A stretch of DNA of 59,254 nt from Streptomyces roseochromogenus subsp. oscitans DS 12.976 (GTDB taxonomy: Bacteria > Actinomycetota > Actinomycetes > Streptomycetales > Streptomycetaceae), in the NCBI RefSeq assembly GCF_000497445.1, contig NZ_CM002285.1, positions 1,267,560 through 1,326,813 on the forward strand. Reading direction: 5' to 3'. A program made the translations under genes and the position numbers. The number at the start of each line of letters is the position of its first letter. The stretch's first letter is position 1. The notes below the pieces were generated by a model that saw only the letters and a list, made by a program, of their open reading frames with translations, searched no databases and had not been told where the DNA came from. Positions 49,738-58,261 of this stretch are shown here, in pieces.

Positions 49738-50621
49738 GCAGCACCACCCTGCCCCTGAAGCGGCGCGCCCCGATCCGCCCGGCCCGCGTGCTGCTGCACG
49801 TCTTCCTCGCGGGCACGGCTCTGGCCTGGCTGGCCCCGCTCCTCTGGGCGATCTTCTCGGCGCTACGGCCGTACAGCGAGACAAGCACGAAGGGCTATGT
49901 CTCCTGGCCGGACAAGCTGACGTTCGAGAACTTCACGAACGCGTTCAAGCAGTCGGACATGCTGCACTACTTCGGCAACACGCTGATCATCGCGGTGCCG
50001 GCCGTGCTGCTGACCCTGTTCCTGTCCTCCTGTGTGGCGTTCTACGTCAGCCGCTTCGACTTCCGCCTCAACCTGGCCCTGCTGCTGGTCTTCACCGCCG
50101 GCAATCTGCTGCCGCAGCAGGTCATCATCACCCCGCTGTACCGGCTGTACCTGCTGACGAACCTGCCGGGCATCACGGCGAGCGGCAAGCTGTACGACTC
50201 CGCGCTCGGCCTGGTCCTCATCCATGTGGCGTTCCAGTCCGGGTTCTGCGCGTTCGTGCTGAGCAACTACATGCGCTCGCTGCCGCACGAGCTGACGGAG
50301 GCGGCGCTGGTCGACGGAGCCTCGGTGTGGCGGCTGTACTGGCAGATCACACTGCCGCTGTGCAAGCCGGCGATGGCGGCCCTGGCGACCCTGCTGTCGA
50401 TCTGGATCTACAACGACTTCTTCTGGGCCCTCGTCCTGATCTCGACCGGTCAGAACATGCCGATCACCTCGGCCCTGAACAACCTCTCCGGCCAGTACTT
50501 CACCGACCCCAACCTGGTGGCGGCAGGCTCCCTCCTGACGGCCATCCCCACGCTGGTCGTCTACTTCGCGCTCCAGCGCCAGTTCGTCAGCGGCCTGACC
50601 CTCGGCTCCAACAAGGGCTGA
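49734..50621 (+). CDS. Carbohydrate ABC transporter permease (MalG type)
   Basis: 295 residues from GTG 49734, overlapping the MalF-type stop by four bases. Six helices; EAA loop EAALVDGASVWRLYWQITLP; the C-terminus is FALQRQFVSGLTLGSNKG. An almost identical C-terminus is encoded by a fragment at 51701-51799. The operon ends with a 21-bp perfect hairpin. Confidence 0.93.
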   Translation: MSSTTLPLKRRAPIRPARVLLHVFLAGTALAWLAPLLWAIFSALRPYSETSTKGYVSWPDKLTFENFTNAFKQSDMLHYFGNTLIIAVPAVLLTLFLSSCVAFYVSRFDFRLNLALLLVFTAGNLLPQQVIITPLYRLYLLTNLPGITASGKLYDSALGLVLIHVAFQSGFCAFVLSNYMRSLPHELTEAALVDGASVWRLYWQITLPLCKPAMAALATLLSIWIYNDFFWALVLISTGQNMPITSALNNLSGQYFTDPNLVAAGSLLTAIPTLVVYFALQRQFVSGLTLGSNKG

Positions 50622-50686
50622 CTGCCAGGACACCGGTTCACGCGGCCGGCACGTACAACGACGTACAACGGGTGGAGGTATCACAC

Positions 50687-50732
50687 GGCCGAGGGGGCCG
50701 TACCGGAACAGTCCGGTACGGCCCCCTCGGCC
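50687..50732. terminator. 21-bp perfect hairpin after the ABC operon
   Basis: Arms 50687-50707 and 50712-50732 are fully complementary around the loop ACAG; no T-tract. It separates the importer from the convergent papain-like gene and may act in both directions. Confidence 0.85.
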
Positions 50733-50767
50733 ACGCTGTGTTGCGTCGCCGAAGTCGATGACCTGAA

Positions 50768-51541
50768 TCAGCCGGGGATTGCCGCGAGGTCCTCTCTCAG
50801 CTGCGCGAGGGTGAAGCCGTCGGGGTCGGCGCGATTGGCATCGGTCCACTGACCGCTGAGGACTGCGTAGGCCTCGTCACAGTAGGTCTGGAAGAACTGC
50901 CAGGTCATGGGCTGGAGCTTCCCCCAGGTGACGCAGATCAGCTGTGTCGGGGTGTACCCGATGACGGGCACGCAGTGGCCACCCCAACTGTTGGGTTGCC
51001 CCGGTCCCACCGGTCCTCCCGGGGGGACCATCCAGACGGTTTGCCCTTGGGCGCTGTAGGGCAGTTGCATCCCGATGAACGCGGCGCCAAACAGTTCGAT
51101 GGTGTTTCGCACATGCTCGGTGTTGCCCGGCTCGCAGGCAGCGAAGCCGAAGATGGTGTTGCCCCCGATTCCCTTTTTGCGCCAGAAGTTTAGCGCGTCG
51201 AGCATGTTGGTGCCCCGGTCTGTTGAGGGGTCCCCCGCCTGAAACCCTGTGAGGTCGGTGTAGGCGCCCAGCGCTTCTTCCTTGGTGGGCTCGAACTCTT
51301 CAGGCCCTTCATAGGCTGACCAGTTCTGCTCCATGTGGAGCGCAGCGGCTTCTACGCAGTCACCGTATTTGTCATTGCCCAGCATCTGCCAGTCGATGAC
51401 CTTGTCGGTCCAGTTCTTCGCCGTAGGGGCCGGGGGCAGTGTGGGATGGAGGTACTGCGCGAAGTTGAGCGTTCGCCTGTCCACCCTGGCGGGTGCCTTG
51501 CCGAGCTTGCCCATGACGGGCTGGCCGTTACGAGGTGCCAT
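50768..51541 (-). CDS. Papain-like cysteine-peptidase-fold protein
   Basis: 257 residues from ATG 51539-51541, with AGGAGAACC upstream; 24 further in-frame codons upstream lack a ribosome site. A Cys near the start of a helix (NDKYGDCVEAAALHMEQNWS), a later His on a strand (WGGHCVPVIGYTPTQLICVT) and a following Trp/Gly (TWGKLQPMTWQFF) give the Cys-His order of papain-like folds. No signal peptide is seen; length and unit organisation suit a toxin, tail-associated or phage-like protein. The catalytic third residue is not identified. It interrupts a region between the intact MalG-type gene and its decayed copy. Confidence 0.6.
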   Translation of the reverse strand: MAPRNGQPVMGKLGKAPARVDRRTLNFAQYLHPTLPPAPTAKNWTDKVIDWQMLGNDKYGDCVEAAALHMEQNWSAYEGPEEFEPTKEEALGAYTDLTGFQAGDPSTDRGTNMLDALNFWRKKGIGGNTIFGFAACEPGNTEHVRNTIELFGAAFIGMQLPYSAQGQTVWMVPPGGPVGPGQPNSWGGHCVPVIGYTPTQLICVTWGKLQPMTWQFFQTYCDEAYAVLSGQWTDANRADPDGFTLAQLREDLAAIPG

Positions 51542-51700
51542 GGTTCTCCTTCTGCGCCCTGTTCTGCCCATGTAGGCGATGGGTATTTCCTCTGTCATAT
51601 GCCTGACACTCACTTCGCGCTACCGGCGGGCTATGGGGCTTGACCTGAATGGGTGACTTCTCTCCTCCCGGCACGACGCAGACCAACGACCAGGGGTAAC

Positions 51701-51799
51701 GAGCTGACCGAAGCCGCGCTGTTCGACACCCTGATCGTGCACTTCGCCCTCCAGGGCCAGTTCGTCAACGGCCTGACGCTCGGCTCCAACAAGGGCTGA
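51701..51799 (+). pseudogene. Fragment of a MalG-type permease (C-terminus)
   Basis: 33 codons: ELTEAALFDTLIVHFALQGQ, FVNGLTLGSNKG and stop. They match the intact permease at two places joined by an internal deletion: its ELTEAALVDG segment and its C-terminus VVYFALQRQFVSGLTLGSNKG. The 342-base gap 51542-51883 holds only this fragment. Confidence 0.8.
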
Positions 51800-51883
51800 G
51801 CAACCGAGGACCTGCCGCGGTATCGACCGGTGAGTGCATGCGCGGGGTGACCGGTGGCCGGTGGCTATGGTGGTTGCCACCGG

Positions 51884-52207
51884 TCACGACTTGTTCCACG
51901 TCAGGCTGACTGTCAGCTGAGCCGAGGCTCCGGCCGCCGTGATGACCGCGCCCGCCTGGGCGTTCAGCTCGACGCCGAACTCCACGACGAGGACGTCGGG
52001 CCGCTGCACGAAGTCCTCCACCTGCGCGGTCAGGCCATAAGCCACCGCCCGCACGGCACGCATCACGGACTCGAACGTGCCCTCGGCCCTCTCGATCATC
52101 GCGTTGGTCGACGCACCCCGGGTGAGCACCGGGCTCGTTGCCTGCTCGTCGGAGACCCGGACGAGCACGGCGCCACCGTCATGTAGCGGGAACTCCATGA
52201 TGGTCAT
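51884..52207 (-). CDS. Trypsin-co-occurring domain 1 (Trypco1) protein
   Basis: 107 residues. EFPLHDGGAVLVRVSDEQAT at the N-terminus and, after a helical middle, VLVVEFGVELNAQAGAVITA followed by AGASAQLTVSLTW. This VEFGxxLxAxAGAVIxxAGxxAxxxVxLxW pattern is the Trypco1 domain (also called CU044_2847 family). In comparative studies Trypco1 is a small adaptor-like domain linked to trypsin-like, CHAT or caspase effectors in conflict systems. It is divergent from the membrane protein and CHAT-WD40 genes; linkage supports but does not prove a joint role. Confidence 0.82.
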   Translation of the reverse strand: MTIMEFPLHDGGAVLVRVSDEQATSPVLTRGASTNAMIERAEGTFESVMRAVRAVAYGLTAQVEDFVQRPDVLVVEFGVELNAQAGAVITAAGASAQLTVSLTWNKS

Positions 52208-52351
52208 ACTCTATGAATTATCACGAATTGTCGGATAACGCCGGATAGTTGATGGTTCTCTTAAATTCCCGCGTGCGGGTGCCGAAGGCGAGGGTGGGTC
52301 GGCGGGCTTCGGCCGGACCGGATGCGGTGTCACCGACGAAGGAGGTGAGTG

Positions 52352-53041
52352 ATGCCTCTCGCCGTCGAGATAGTTCTCATCGTCATCGGCGTTCTCCTGC
52401 TGGCGACCGCTCTGATAGGCAGCGGTATCTCGCGGCGCCTGATGACCATCCCAAAGATGCATCGGGTACCACGGGTCGCCCTGGCCGTTCTCGGGGTGTT
52501 GCTGGTGGCGGGCGGAATGTGGGGGCTTTCGACCGGGACGGCGAAGCACGCTCCCACACTGGCCGAACTCAGGGCACGTGTTCCGTCCGACGTCAAGCAG
52601 TCGATGGACTGCACGGAAGCCACCGAAGCCCCCAAGAATGCGGTGGAACTGGACTGCGGCACACAGAATGCCGTCCCGGACCATGTCTGGTACATCATGT
52701 TCCCCGACGTGAATTCCATGCAGCACTACTGGATGACACAGGCCGGCACCGTGAACCTCCAGGGAACCCAGTGCGTCAGCTTGAGCGACTACACGAAGGG
52801 GAGCAAGACGTCGTATTACCTCAGCGATCAGGCAATCACTGATGGCGACGACGCCTGCACTATGGACGGAAATTCACCCGTGATCGTATACACGGACCGG
52901 CGTTACAACATCGTCGTCATCGCCGAGGAATCGGATCCACAGAAGTTCTCCGAGTTCAACAACTGGATCGCGACCTCGCAACCAGCAGGGCCGAGAGACG
53001 CCACTCCCGCCACGCCCTCGCAGACCCCCGACGGGAGCTGA
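52352..53041 (+). CDS. Membrane protein with two helices and extracellular domain
   Basis: 229 residues from ATG 52352, with GGAGGTGAGTG upstream. TM1 AVEIVLIVIGVLLLATALIG and TM2 VALAVLGVLLVAGGMWGLST are separated by a basic loop (ISRRLMTIPKMHRVPR). The remaining ~150 residues carry four Cys (MDCTE, LDCGT, TQCVS, DACTM), probably two disulphides, so the domain is outside the cell. No family recognised. It is 24 bases upstream of the CHAT-WD40 gene on the same strand and may be its membrane partner. Confidence 0.75.
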   Translation: MPLAVEIVLIVIGVLLLATALIGSGISRRLMTIPKMHRVPRVALAVLGVLLVAGGMWGLSTGTAKHAPTLAELRARVPSDVKQSMDCTEATEAPKNAVELDCGTQNAVPDHVWYIMFPDVNSMQHYWMTQAGTVNLQGTQCVSLSDYTKGSKTSYYLSDQAITDGDDACTMDGNSPVIVYTDRRYNIVVIAEESDPQKFSEFNNWIATSQPAGPRDATPATPSQTPDGS

Positions 53042-53065
53042 CGGGCCCGAGGAGAGAAGGGCGCC

Positions 53066-55195
53066 ATGGCGGAGGAGCTCGATTTTGTCCTCGAAGTGAG
53101 CGAGGCCCCCGGCGGCTACAGCGTCGAGGTCTCGTCGCCGTGCGGTGAAGACCGCGCCATCGCCGAAATCGACGCACCCGCGCTGTTGGAGCGCCTGCCG
53201 TCCCTGCAGGCGGCGGTCCTCGGGTCCGCCGCCCGGTCGCGGGGCGCGGGGACCGCGCTCGAGGCGCCGGCCAGACAGGTCGGCGGTATTCTGTACGACG
53301 CCGTGTTCCAGAACGCGATCAAGGCGCTCTACCTTTCCAGCAGGCAGAAGGCTCAGGAACACGGGCAAAGACTGCGCATGGTGCTGCGGGTCCGCTCACC
53401 GGAACTCGCCGCGCTGCCCTGGGAACTGCTGCACGACGCGAAGCTCGGCGGTTATCTGTGCCTGCACCACCCGATCATCCGGTACGTCGAGATCCTGGAA
53501 CCGGTGTCGCCGCTGCGCGTGGTGCCGCCGCTGCGCATCCTCGGCATGGTGTCCCTTCCCGGCTCGCTGGGGGCGCTGGACGCGGAGGCCGAGCGGGAGA
53601 GCCTGAGCACCGCGCTCAAGCCGCTCGTCGACGAGAGGATGGTGCAGCTCGACTGGGTGCGCGGCCAGACCAAACAGGACCTCTTCGAGGCTCTGCTCAG
53701 CGGCTGCCACATCTTCCACTTCACAGGTCATGGAAAGTTCGACGAGGTCCGGCGCCAGGGAATGATCGTCTTCGCCGACGAGCACGGCCGGGAGGATCCG
53801 CTGCACGCCGAGGCACTCGGCTCGTTGATCAGCATCGCCGAGCCCGCACCGCGCCTGGTCGTCCTCAACAGCTGCGAGACGGGAACCTCCCACGCACAGG
53901 ATCTCTTCTCCAGCACGGCAGCCGAGCTGGAGCACACGGTGCCCGCCGTGGTGGCCATGCAGTTCGCAGTGACCGACAAGGCCGCCGTGCTCTTCGCCAG
54001 GGCCTTCTACCAGGCCCTCGCGGCGAACCGCCCAGTCCACGAGGCCGTGCGCACGGGCCGTATCGCCTTGCGCGCCGACAAGGACGACAGCCTCGAGTGC
54101 TTCACCCCCGTGCTGTACCAGCGCAGTGGTGACGCCCGGCTCTTCGACCTCACCTCTCCACGCCCGTCCACTCCTCCGCAGACCGTGGTCCACGAGATCA
54201 ATCAGCTGCAGTGGGAGGCCGAGCGCGCCAGGCACTCCGAGCAGGCTTCCGCTCCCGAACCCGAGCGATCGTCCTCTCAGCCGCTCCCGCCTCCCCGGAC
54301 GATGCCCTCGCCGGGCGTCACGCCGCGCCCGGAGATCGACACCGGGCACTGGGTGGTCAGTCTGGCCGTCCATCCGCGCGGGCGACTGCTCGCCACCGGC
54401 GCCCGCAAGCTCGTGCGGGTCTGGGACGTGGTCACCGGCCGGCCGACGTGGGAGCGCCGGCTCGGCGGGTGGAGCACGATGGTGAACGCGATCGCCTTCA
54501 GCCCGGACGGCGGAAGACTGGCGGCCGGCAGCACGGACAATCTCGTCCGTGTCTGGGACATGGAGACCGGGTCCGTGACCGCCGAATTGACCCACGGCCA
54601 CTTCGTCAACGCGGTGGATTTCGACGGCAGCGGGCGATATCTGGCCACAGGGAGTGCGGATGCGACGGCCTGTGTCTGGGATCTGAGCACAGGGAACCGG
54701 GTCCTGTCGGTGCGTCATGCCCGCGCGGTGAAGGACGTGAAGTTCAGTCCGGACGGGCGTCTGCTGCTCACGGCGTCCGAGGACAAGAAGGCGTACGTCT
54801 GGGACACGGGCACTGGCCGGCAGGCGGCACAGATACCGCACCAGGACTTCGTCCTCGGTGTCGCCTTCTCCCCGGACGGACGCATGATCGCCACGTGCAG
54901 CGAGGACCACAGCGCTCAGGTGAGGGAGACCCAGACGTGGACGCCGCTCTTCCATGTCGAGCACGGGAGCGGTCTGAGGGCGGTGGCGTTCCGGTGCGAC
55001 AGCGGCATGATCGCCACCGGCGACGAGGACGGCATCGTGTGCGTGTGGCAGGCCGACACGGGGCTGGCTCTCCTCTCCCTCAAGCACAACCGCACGGTGA
55101 ACGCCGTGGACTTCTATCCGGACGGCCGGTACCTGGCCAGCGCGGGTGAGGACAAGGTGGTACGCAGCACTCGGATTCCCGATGCCGACGGCTGA
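53066..55195 (+). CDS. CHAT-domain protease fused to WD40 repeats
   Basis: 709 residues. CHAT peptidase (about residues 90-345): His222 in FHFTGHGKF and Cys270 in VVLNSCETGTS are the catalytic dyad; the upstream LRMVLRVRSPELAALPWELL and HHPIIRYVEILEPV are typical CHAT N-terminal strands. A Pro/Ser-rich linker (345-425) follows, with WEAERARHSEQASAPEPERS. About seven WD40 blades occupy 425-705, for example VVSLAVHPRGRLLATGARKL, VRVWDVVTGR, AIAFSPDGGRLAAGSTDNLV, DVKFSPDGRLLLTASEDKKA. This is a propeller-gated protease effector, the type placed in programmed-cell-death or immunity modules. No ATPase domain is present, so triggering is likely by partner binding. Confidence 0.92.
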   Translation: MAEELDFVLEVSEAPGGYSVEVSSPCGEDRAIAEIDAPALLERLPSLQAAVLGSAARSRGAGTALEAPARQVGGILYDAVFQNAIKALYLSSRQKAQEHGQRLRMVLRVRSPELAALPWELLHDAKLGGYLCLHHPIIRYVEILEPVSPLRVVPPLRILGMVSLPGSLGALDAEAERESLSTALKPLVDERMVQLDWVRGQTKQDLFEALLSGCHIFHFTGHGKFDEVRRQGMIVFADEHGREDPLHAEALGSLISIAEPAPRLVVLNSCETGTSHAQDLFSSTAAELEHTVPAVVAMQFAVTDKAAVLFARAFYQALAANRPVHEAVRTGRIALRADKDDSLECFTPVLYQRSGDARLFDLTSPRPSTPPQTVVHEINQLQWEAERARHSEQASAPEPERSSSQPLPPPRTMPSPGVTPRPEIDTGHWVVSLAVHPRGRLLATGARKLVRVWDVVTGRPTWERRLGGWSTMVNAIAFSPDGGRLAAGSTDNLVRVWDMETGSVTAELTHGHFVNAVDFDGSGRYLATGSADATACVWDLSTGNRVLSVRHARAVKDVKFSPDGRLLLTASEDKKAYVWDTGTGRQAAQIPHQDFVLGVAFSPDGRMIATCSEDHSAQVRETQTWTPLFHVEHGSGLRAVAFRCDSGMIATGDEDGIVCVWQADTGLALLSLKHNRTVNAVDFYPDGRYLASAGEDKVVRSTRIPDADG

Positions 55196-55393
55196 CCGCC
55201 GGGGGATGGCGGAGGCGGTGTGGAGGACCGAAGTGTCAGTGGTGATCGCCGAGCCACGGCTGTCGGTGATTGCGGGGAATCCTGCACGCGGCGTTTCCTG
55301 GCATGGCAGGATTAACGTAAGCAGCATCGTGGAATCAGAGGTCGGGGAGGACCTGGCGGCGAGGCGGCAGAGTTCGATCATTGAGGGGTGAGG

Positions 55394-56614
55394 ATGACGG
55401 ATTCAGAGAATCACATTGAAGCCGACTCCTCCATATATGGTCCGGCTATCCAGTTCCGCGACATTATCGGCGACATCACAATAAATCACAACTTGCCCAC
55501 TGGCGATCCCGCTTCCTCTGCGGCTCCAGCGAATCCCATTAGCGCCGCTTCGCTGGCTTCCGGCGCCAGTGTCAATGCCGGACGCGTTTCACCCCTAAGA
55601 ACGATCCTGATCCACAGGCCAGTGCCCCACGTGGTCTCATTCAGTCGGGATAACGCGACCCTCACCGCCAAGACCTACAAAACTCTGCGCGCATGGAATG
55701 TCACAGACGGCGCCCCGGTGATGGACGTAAAGTATTCCAAAGAGATCAGGCACTTCTCTTTTTCGTGTGATGCCCAGTTCTATGCCGTCGTCCTGGGTTT
55801 GGGGTCGAAGGTCAAGGTGGTGAGGGTCTCGGACGGGGAAGAGGTATGCACGTTGGAAGCCCGAGGGTTTGTGAACGACGTGCAATTCAGCACGAGGAGC
55901 AACGTGCTGGCTGTCGCGGACGACGGAATATTGCTGTGGAGCCCGGCATGGGGTGAGAAACGGCTTGTCGAGGCCGACGGCATGCTGTCCGTTCGGAAGC
56001 TCTTCTTCAGTTCGGACGGAAGCGTGCTTGCCGCTGTCGGGCCGGGCCGAGTCGTTCAGTTGTGGAGCACCTTCAACTGGAAGCTCATTCGCAAAATGAG
56101 CGGATTCAACAAGAGGGCCAGTCAGGTCGCTCTGAGCGGTGACGGACGCCTCATTGCCACATACGGCGGCCTGCGGGGTGATGTATTGATATCGGAATCC
56201 CGATCCGGCGCTTCTGTGTGCCGTATCTCCGGTGCAGCCGGGGGCCGCCTCTTTGATGAAGTCCTGTACATGCAATTCAGTCCGGATGGTCGCATCTTGA
56301 TTACCATCGGTACACAGGGTGGTCTGATGCGGGTTTGGGACGCCAAGACAGGGGAAAGGTTGCGCAGTTGTGGCGAAGTACCCAAAGGATACTGCGCAAG
56401 TGTGCCGCTACCCAGTTTTTCTCAGTATTCGGGAATGTTTGCGAGCCTTGAAGGTGATCGCGTGGTGAGGTTGTGGGATCCGGCGCGGGGGAAAATGCTG
56501 CAGGAATTGAAGGCGGCGGGCCGGGTGGAGAGCGTTAAATTCAGCCCGGATGGGCGTTTGTTGGCTACCGCCGGGGACGACAACACCGTCCGCATGTGGA
56601 CGTGTGCCGTGTAG
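55394..56614 (+). CDS. Stand-alone WD40-repeat protein with N-terminal GPxIQxxxIxGxITI motif
   Basis: 406 residues from ATG 55394, with GAGGGG five bases upstream (GTG 55388 is an alternative). The first ~45 residues are acidic and then IYGPAIQFRDIIGDITINHN. This resembles the short beta segments (GPVVQAxxIxGxVxV) that open many actinobacterial ATPase and WD40 conflict proteins. After a Ser/Ala linker there are WD40 blades, for example APVMDVKYSKEIRHFSFSCD, VRKLFFSSDGSVLAAVGPGR, FDEVLYMQFSPDGRILITIG and ESVKFSPDGRLLATAGDDNT. Codon use is less G/C-biased than the CHAT-WD40 gene 200 bases upstream. It may be the sensor or target-binding partner of the CHAT protein. The gap 55196-55393 shows no firm gene. 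Confidence 0.85.
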   Translation: MTDSENHIEADSSIYGPAIQFRDIIGDITINHNLPTGDPASSAAPANPISAASLASGASVNAGRVSPLRTILIHRPVPHVVSFSRDNATLTAKTYKTLRAWNVTDGAPVMDVKYSKEIRHFSFSCDAQFYAVVLGLGSKVKVVRVSDGEEVCTLEARGFVNDVQFSTRSNVLAVADDGILLWSPAWGEKRLVEADGMLSVRKLFFSSDGSVLAAVGPGRVVQLWSTFNWKLIRKMSGFNKRASQVALSGDGRLIATYGGLRGDVLISESRSGASVCRISGAAGGRLFDEVLYMQFSPDGRILITIGTQGGLMRVWDAKTGERLRSCGEVPKGYCASVPLPSFSQYSGMFASLEGDRVVRLWDPARGKMLQELKAAGRVESVKFSPDGRLLATAGDDNTVRMWTCAV

Positions 56615-56640
56615 GTACTCATGCCGCCATTCAAGTGGGT

Positions 56641-56820
56641 GCACGCTGTGTCGTGCTCCTCATGCTGATCGCCGAGCGGCCTGCCGAGGTCTGTGGTGCC
56701 CGCTGGGATGAGGATGTCGATTTGACCGGCTCACTCTACGACGCCCGTCACACGCGCCTGTCCTGGATGGCCGACAACGGCGTACCTGACACGGTGGTGT
56801 CAGTTATCAGACAGTCTTGG
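56641..56820 (+). pseudogene. Tyrosine-recombinase integrase remnant
   Basis: VVLLMLIAERPAEVCGARWD, then, after an internal deletion, SLYDARHTRLSWMADNGVPD and TVVS. These are the two catalytic Arg boxes of the same integrase family as the broken copy at 31892-32598 (there LTLIAERPAEVCGARWREDV and LSDARHACLPWMANNGVPD). The Tyr box is not seen. It marks a second, separate integration history next to the second tRNA-Pro. Confidence 0.8.
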
Positions 56821-56909
56821 CCTATCTGGTGCCGAGCCACGCCCTGGACTGCGACACTCTGTGACTGCGGCGGGCAGTCCGTCGTACAGATGGTCTCGGG
56901 GGTGTACGG

Positions 56910-57122
56910 GTGGCAGGGCGTCCTGGTCAGTACTATCGGGCCGGTCACTGGGTGAACCGGTCAACGGGCAAGGGGAAGTCGGCGAAGAAGTCAGCCACGG
57001 GCATCATCGTGGTCGGACTTCTCATAGTGGGTGCTTGGCTGGGACTCTTCTCTCAGGGTTCGAACGCCCAGGGGACGACGCCTCAACATTCGTCGACGGT
57101 CTCGCCTTCTCCGAGCCGCTGA
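56910..57122 (+). CDS. Small membrane protein (70 aa)
   Basis: GTG 56910 to the stop at 57120-57122. GQYYRAGHWVNRSTGKGKSA is followed by one hydrophobic helix (GIIVVGLLIVGAWLGLFSQG) and a Ser/Thr/Pro-rich tail. A basic N-terminus plus single helix suggests N-in membrane insertion. The start codon lacks a good ribosome site and the gene may be part of element debris; support is modest. Confidence 0.45.
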   Translation: MAGRPGQYYRAGHWVNRSTGKGKSAKKSATGIIVVGLLIVGAWLGLFSQGSNAQGTTPQHSSTVSPSPSR

Positions 57123-57133
57123 TTCAAGGCATC

Positions 57134-58261
57134 TCACCGGCTGCCTGGCTTCTTCCTGATCAATCTCGTCCGCCAGCTTCGGCGCGCGGACGGGACGGGT
57201 ACTCGGCTGGGAGTGGGGCGAGCTGATTCGGACAGAAGCAGCCGCTGCCAGGCTGCGTGCCATGCGTCGACCTCCTCTTGTGGAAGACCGCAGGCCTCCA
57301 GGTAGATACCTGTCGTCTTCCACGACCTGGGCATGGTTGTCCGATTGAGCAGCGCACTGATGGTTCCGGGCGACACGGGCGGCGTGGCTCGCTGACTCAC
57401 TTCCCGGATCGTGTGACCGCTCACTGCCCTGACGACGGCCAGTGCTTCGATGAAGGCTCGGGGTGTATGGCAGTCAGCCGGGTCGGGCCACAGTGCCTCG
57501 GTGGCACGCTGTGCCCGGGCCGCAGCAGCAGGATCGAAGGCAATGTTGTCCGCCAAGATGATCCGCCCTGCGGTGTTGCGCGCGCGTCTTTGCGGAATGG
57601 GTCGTCCACGCGCGGCAAGTTCGCGTCTGAGGTGCTGGTAGATGACATCCAGGTCCAACTCGCGAACTGGAACAGGGATGCCTTCGTGGACGAGGCGCAG
57701 GAGTTCTCCGGTGAACGCTGTGTGGGTTTCGCCCGGTGGGGCCAGGGCCAAGCCATTCTCCGGCGATGCCGCGAGTAGGTAGCTCCCGTCAACCTCCGCC
57801 TGGTCGGCCAGCAGATCCTGCCCGCTCATCGTTCCGAGGGCTCGTCCGCTCATGCAGCAATCAAGGATGATCACATGCCGCTGGGCTCGTGAATCCATGA
57901 GGACTTCGCGGAGTGCCTGGTACGGGACTCCCGTGTGGCTGCGGCCCTGGACCGAGCCTGGTAGACCGAGGAAGAGCTCACCCCGGCCGTCGAGAAGGCC
58001 GTGACCCGCGAAGTACACCAGGAGCGTGTCCTCGGCGTCATCGGCCGCGCGGCTTATCGGGTCGAGCAGGTCATGGGAGGTACCCGGTTCGGCCACGACC
58101 GTGCAGTACTGGGGGGTCAACTGCCACGAGAGCGGACTCATCAGGACAGCCGCAAGATCCCTGAGATTGTTCGCCACGGCCGGCAGAGACTCAAGCTTCG
58201 AGTAGCGGCTGACGCCCGCGAGAACGGCCCGCGAGAGAGCTGGGTCAGGCAGTGCGCTCAT
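57134..58261 (-). CDS. EACC1-associated caspase with C-terminal HTH-like region
   Basis: 375 residues from ATG 58259-58261, which overlaps the stop of EACC1 by four bases (ATGA). Caspase domain (about 10-240): SRAVLAGVSRYSKLESLPAV, His87 in LVYFAGHGLLDG, and the Cys dyad member in HVIILDCCMSGRALG (Cys136). The last ~90 residues are TIREVSQRATPPVSPGTISA with LLNRTTMPRSWKTTGIYLEA, an HTH-like segment resembling the N-termini of actinobacterial XRE regulators, here moved to the C-terminus. Caspases paired with EACC1 are predicted effectors of NTP-dependent conflict systems; here no NTPase is adjacent. Confidence 0.85.
   Translation of the reverse strand: MSALPDPALSRAVLAGVSRYSKLESLPAVANNLRDLAAVLMSPLSWQLTPQYCTVVAEPGTSHDLLDPISRAADDAEDTLLVYFAGHGLLDGRGELFLGLPGSVQGRSHTGVPYQALREVLMDSRAQRHVIILDCCMSGRALGTMSGQDLLADQAEVDGSYLLAASPENGLALAPPGETHTAFTGELLRLVHEGIPVPVRELDLDVIYQHLRRELAARGRPIPQRRARNTAGRIILADNIAFDPAAAARAQRATEALWPDPADCHTPRAFIEALAVVRAVSGHTIREVSQRATPPVSPGTISALLNRTTMPRSWKTTGIYLEACGLPQEEVDAWHAAWQRLLLSESARPTPSRVPVPSARRSWRTRLIRKKPGSR

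Noticed and set aside
53396..55381. 661-residue minus-strand open frame
   Set aside because: It lies opposite the CHAT-WD40 gene, which has clear motifs; the antisense product is Gly/Arg/Val-rich with no domain. High G+C makes long shadow frames common.
55206..55391. 61-residue ORF before the WD40 gene
   Set aside because: There is no ribosome site and no family resemblance; the overlap with the next start is by chance. Treated as intergenic.
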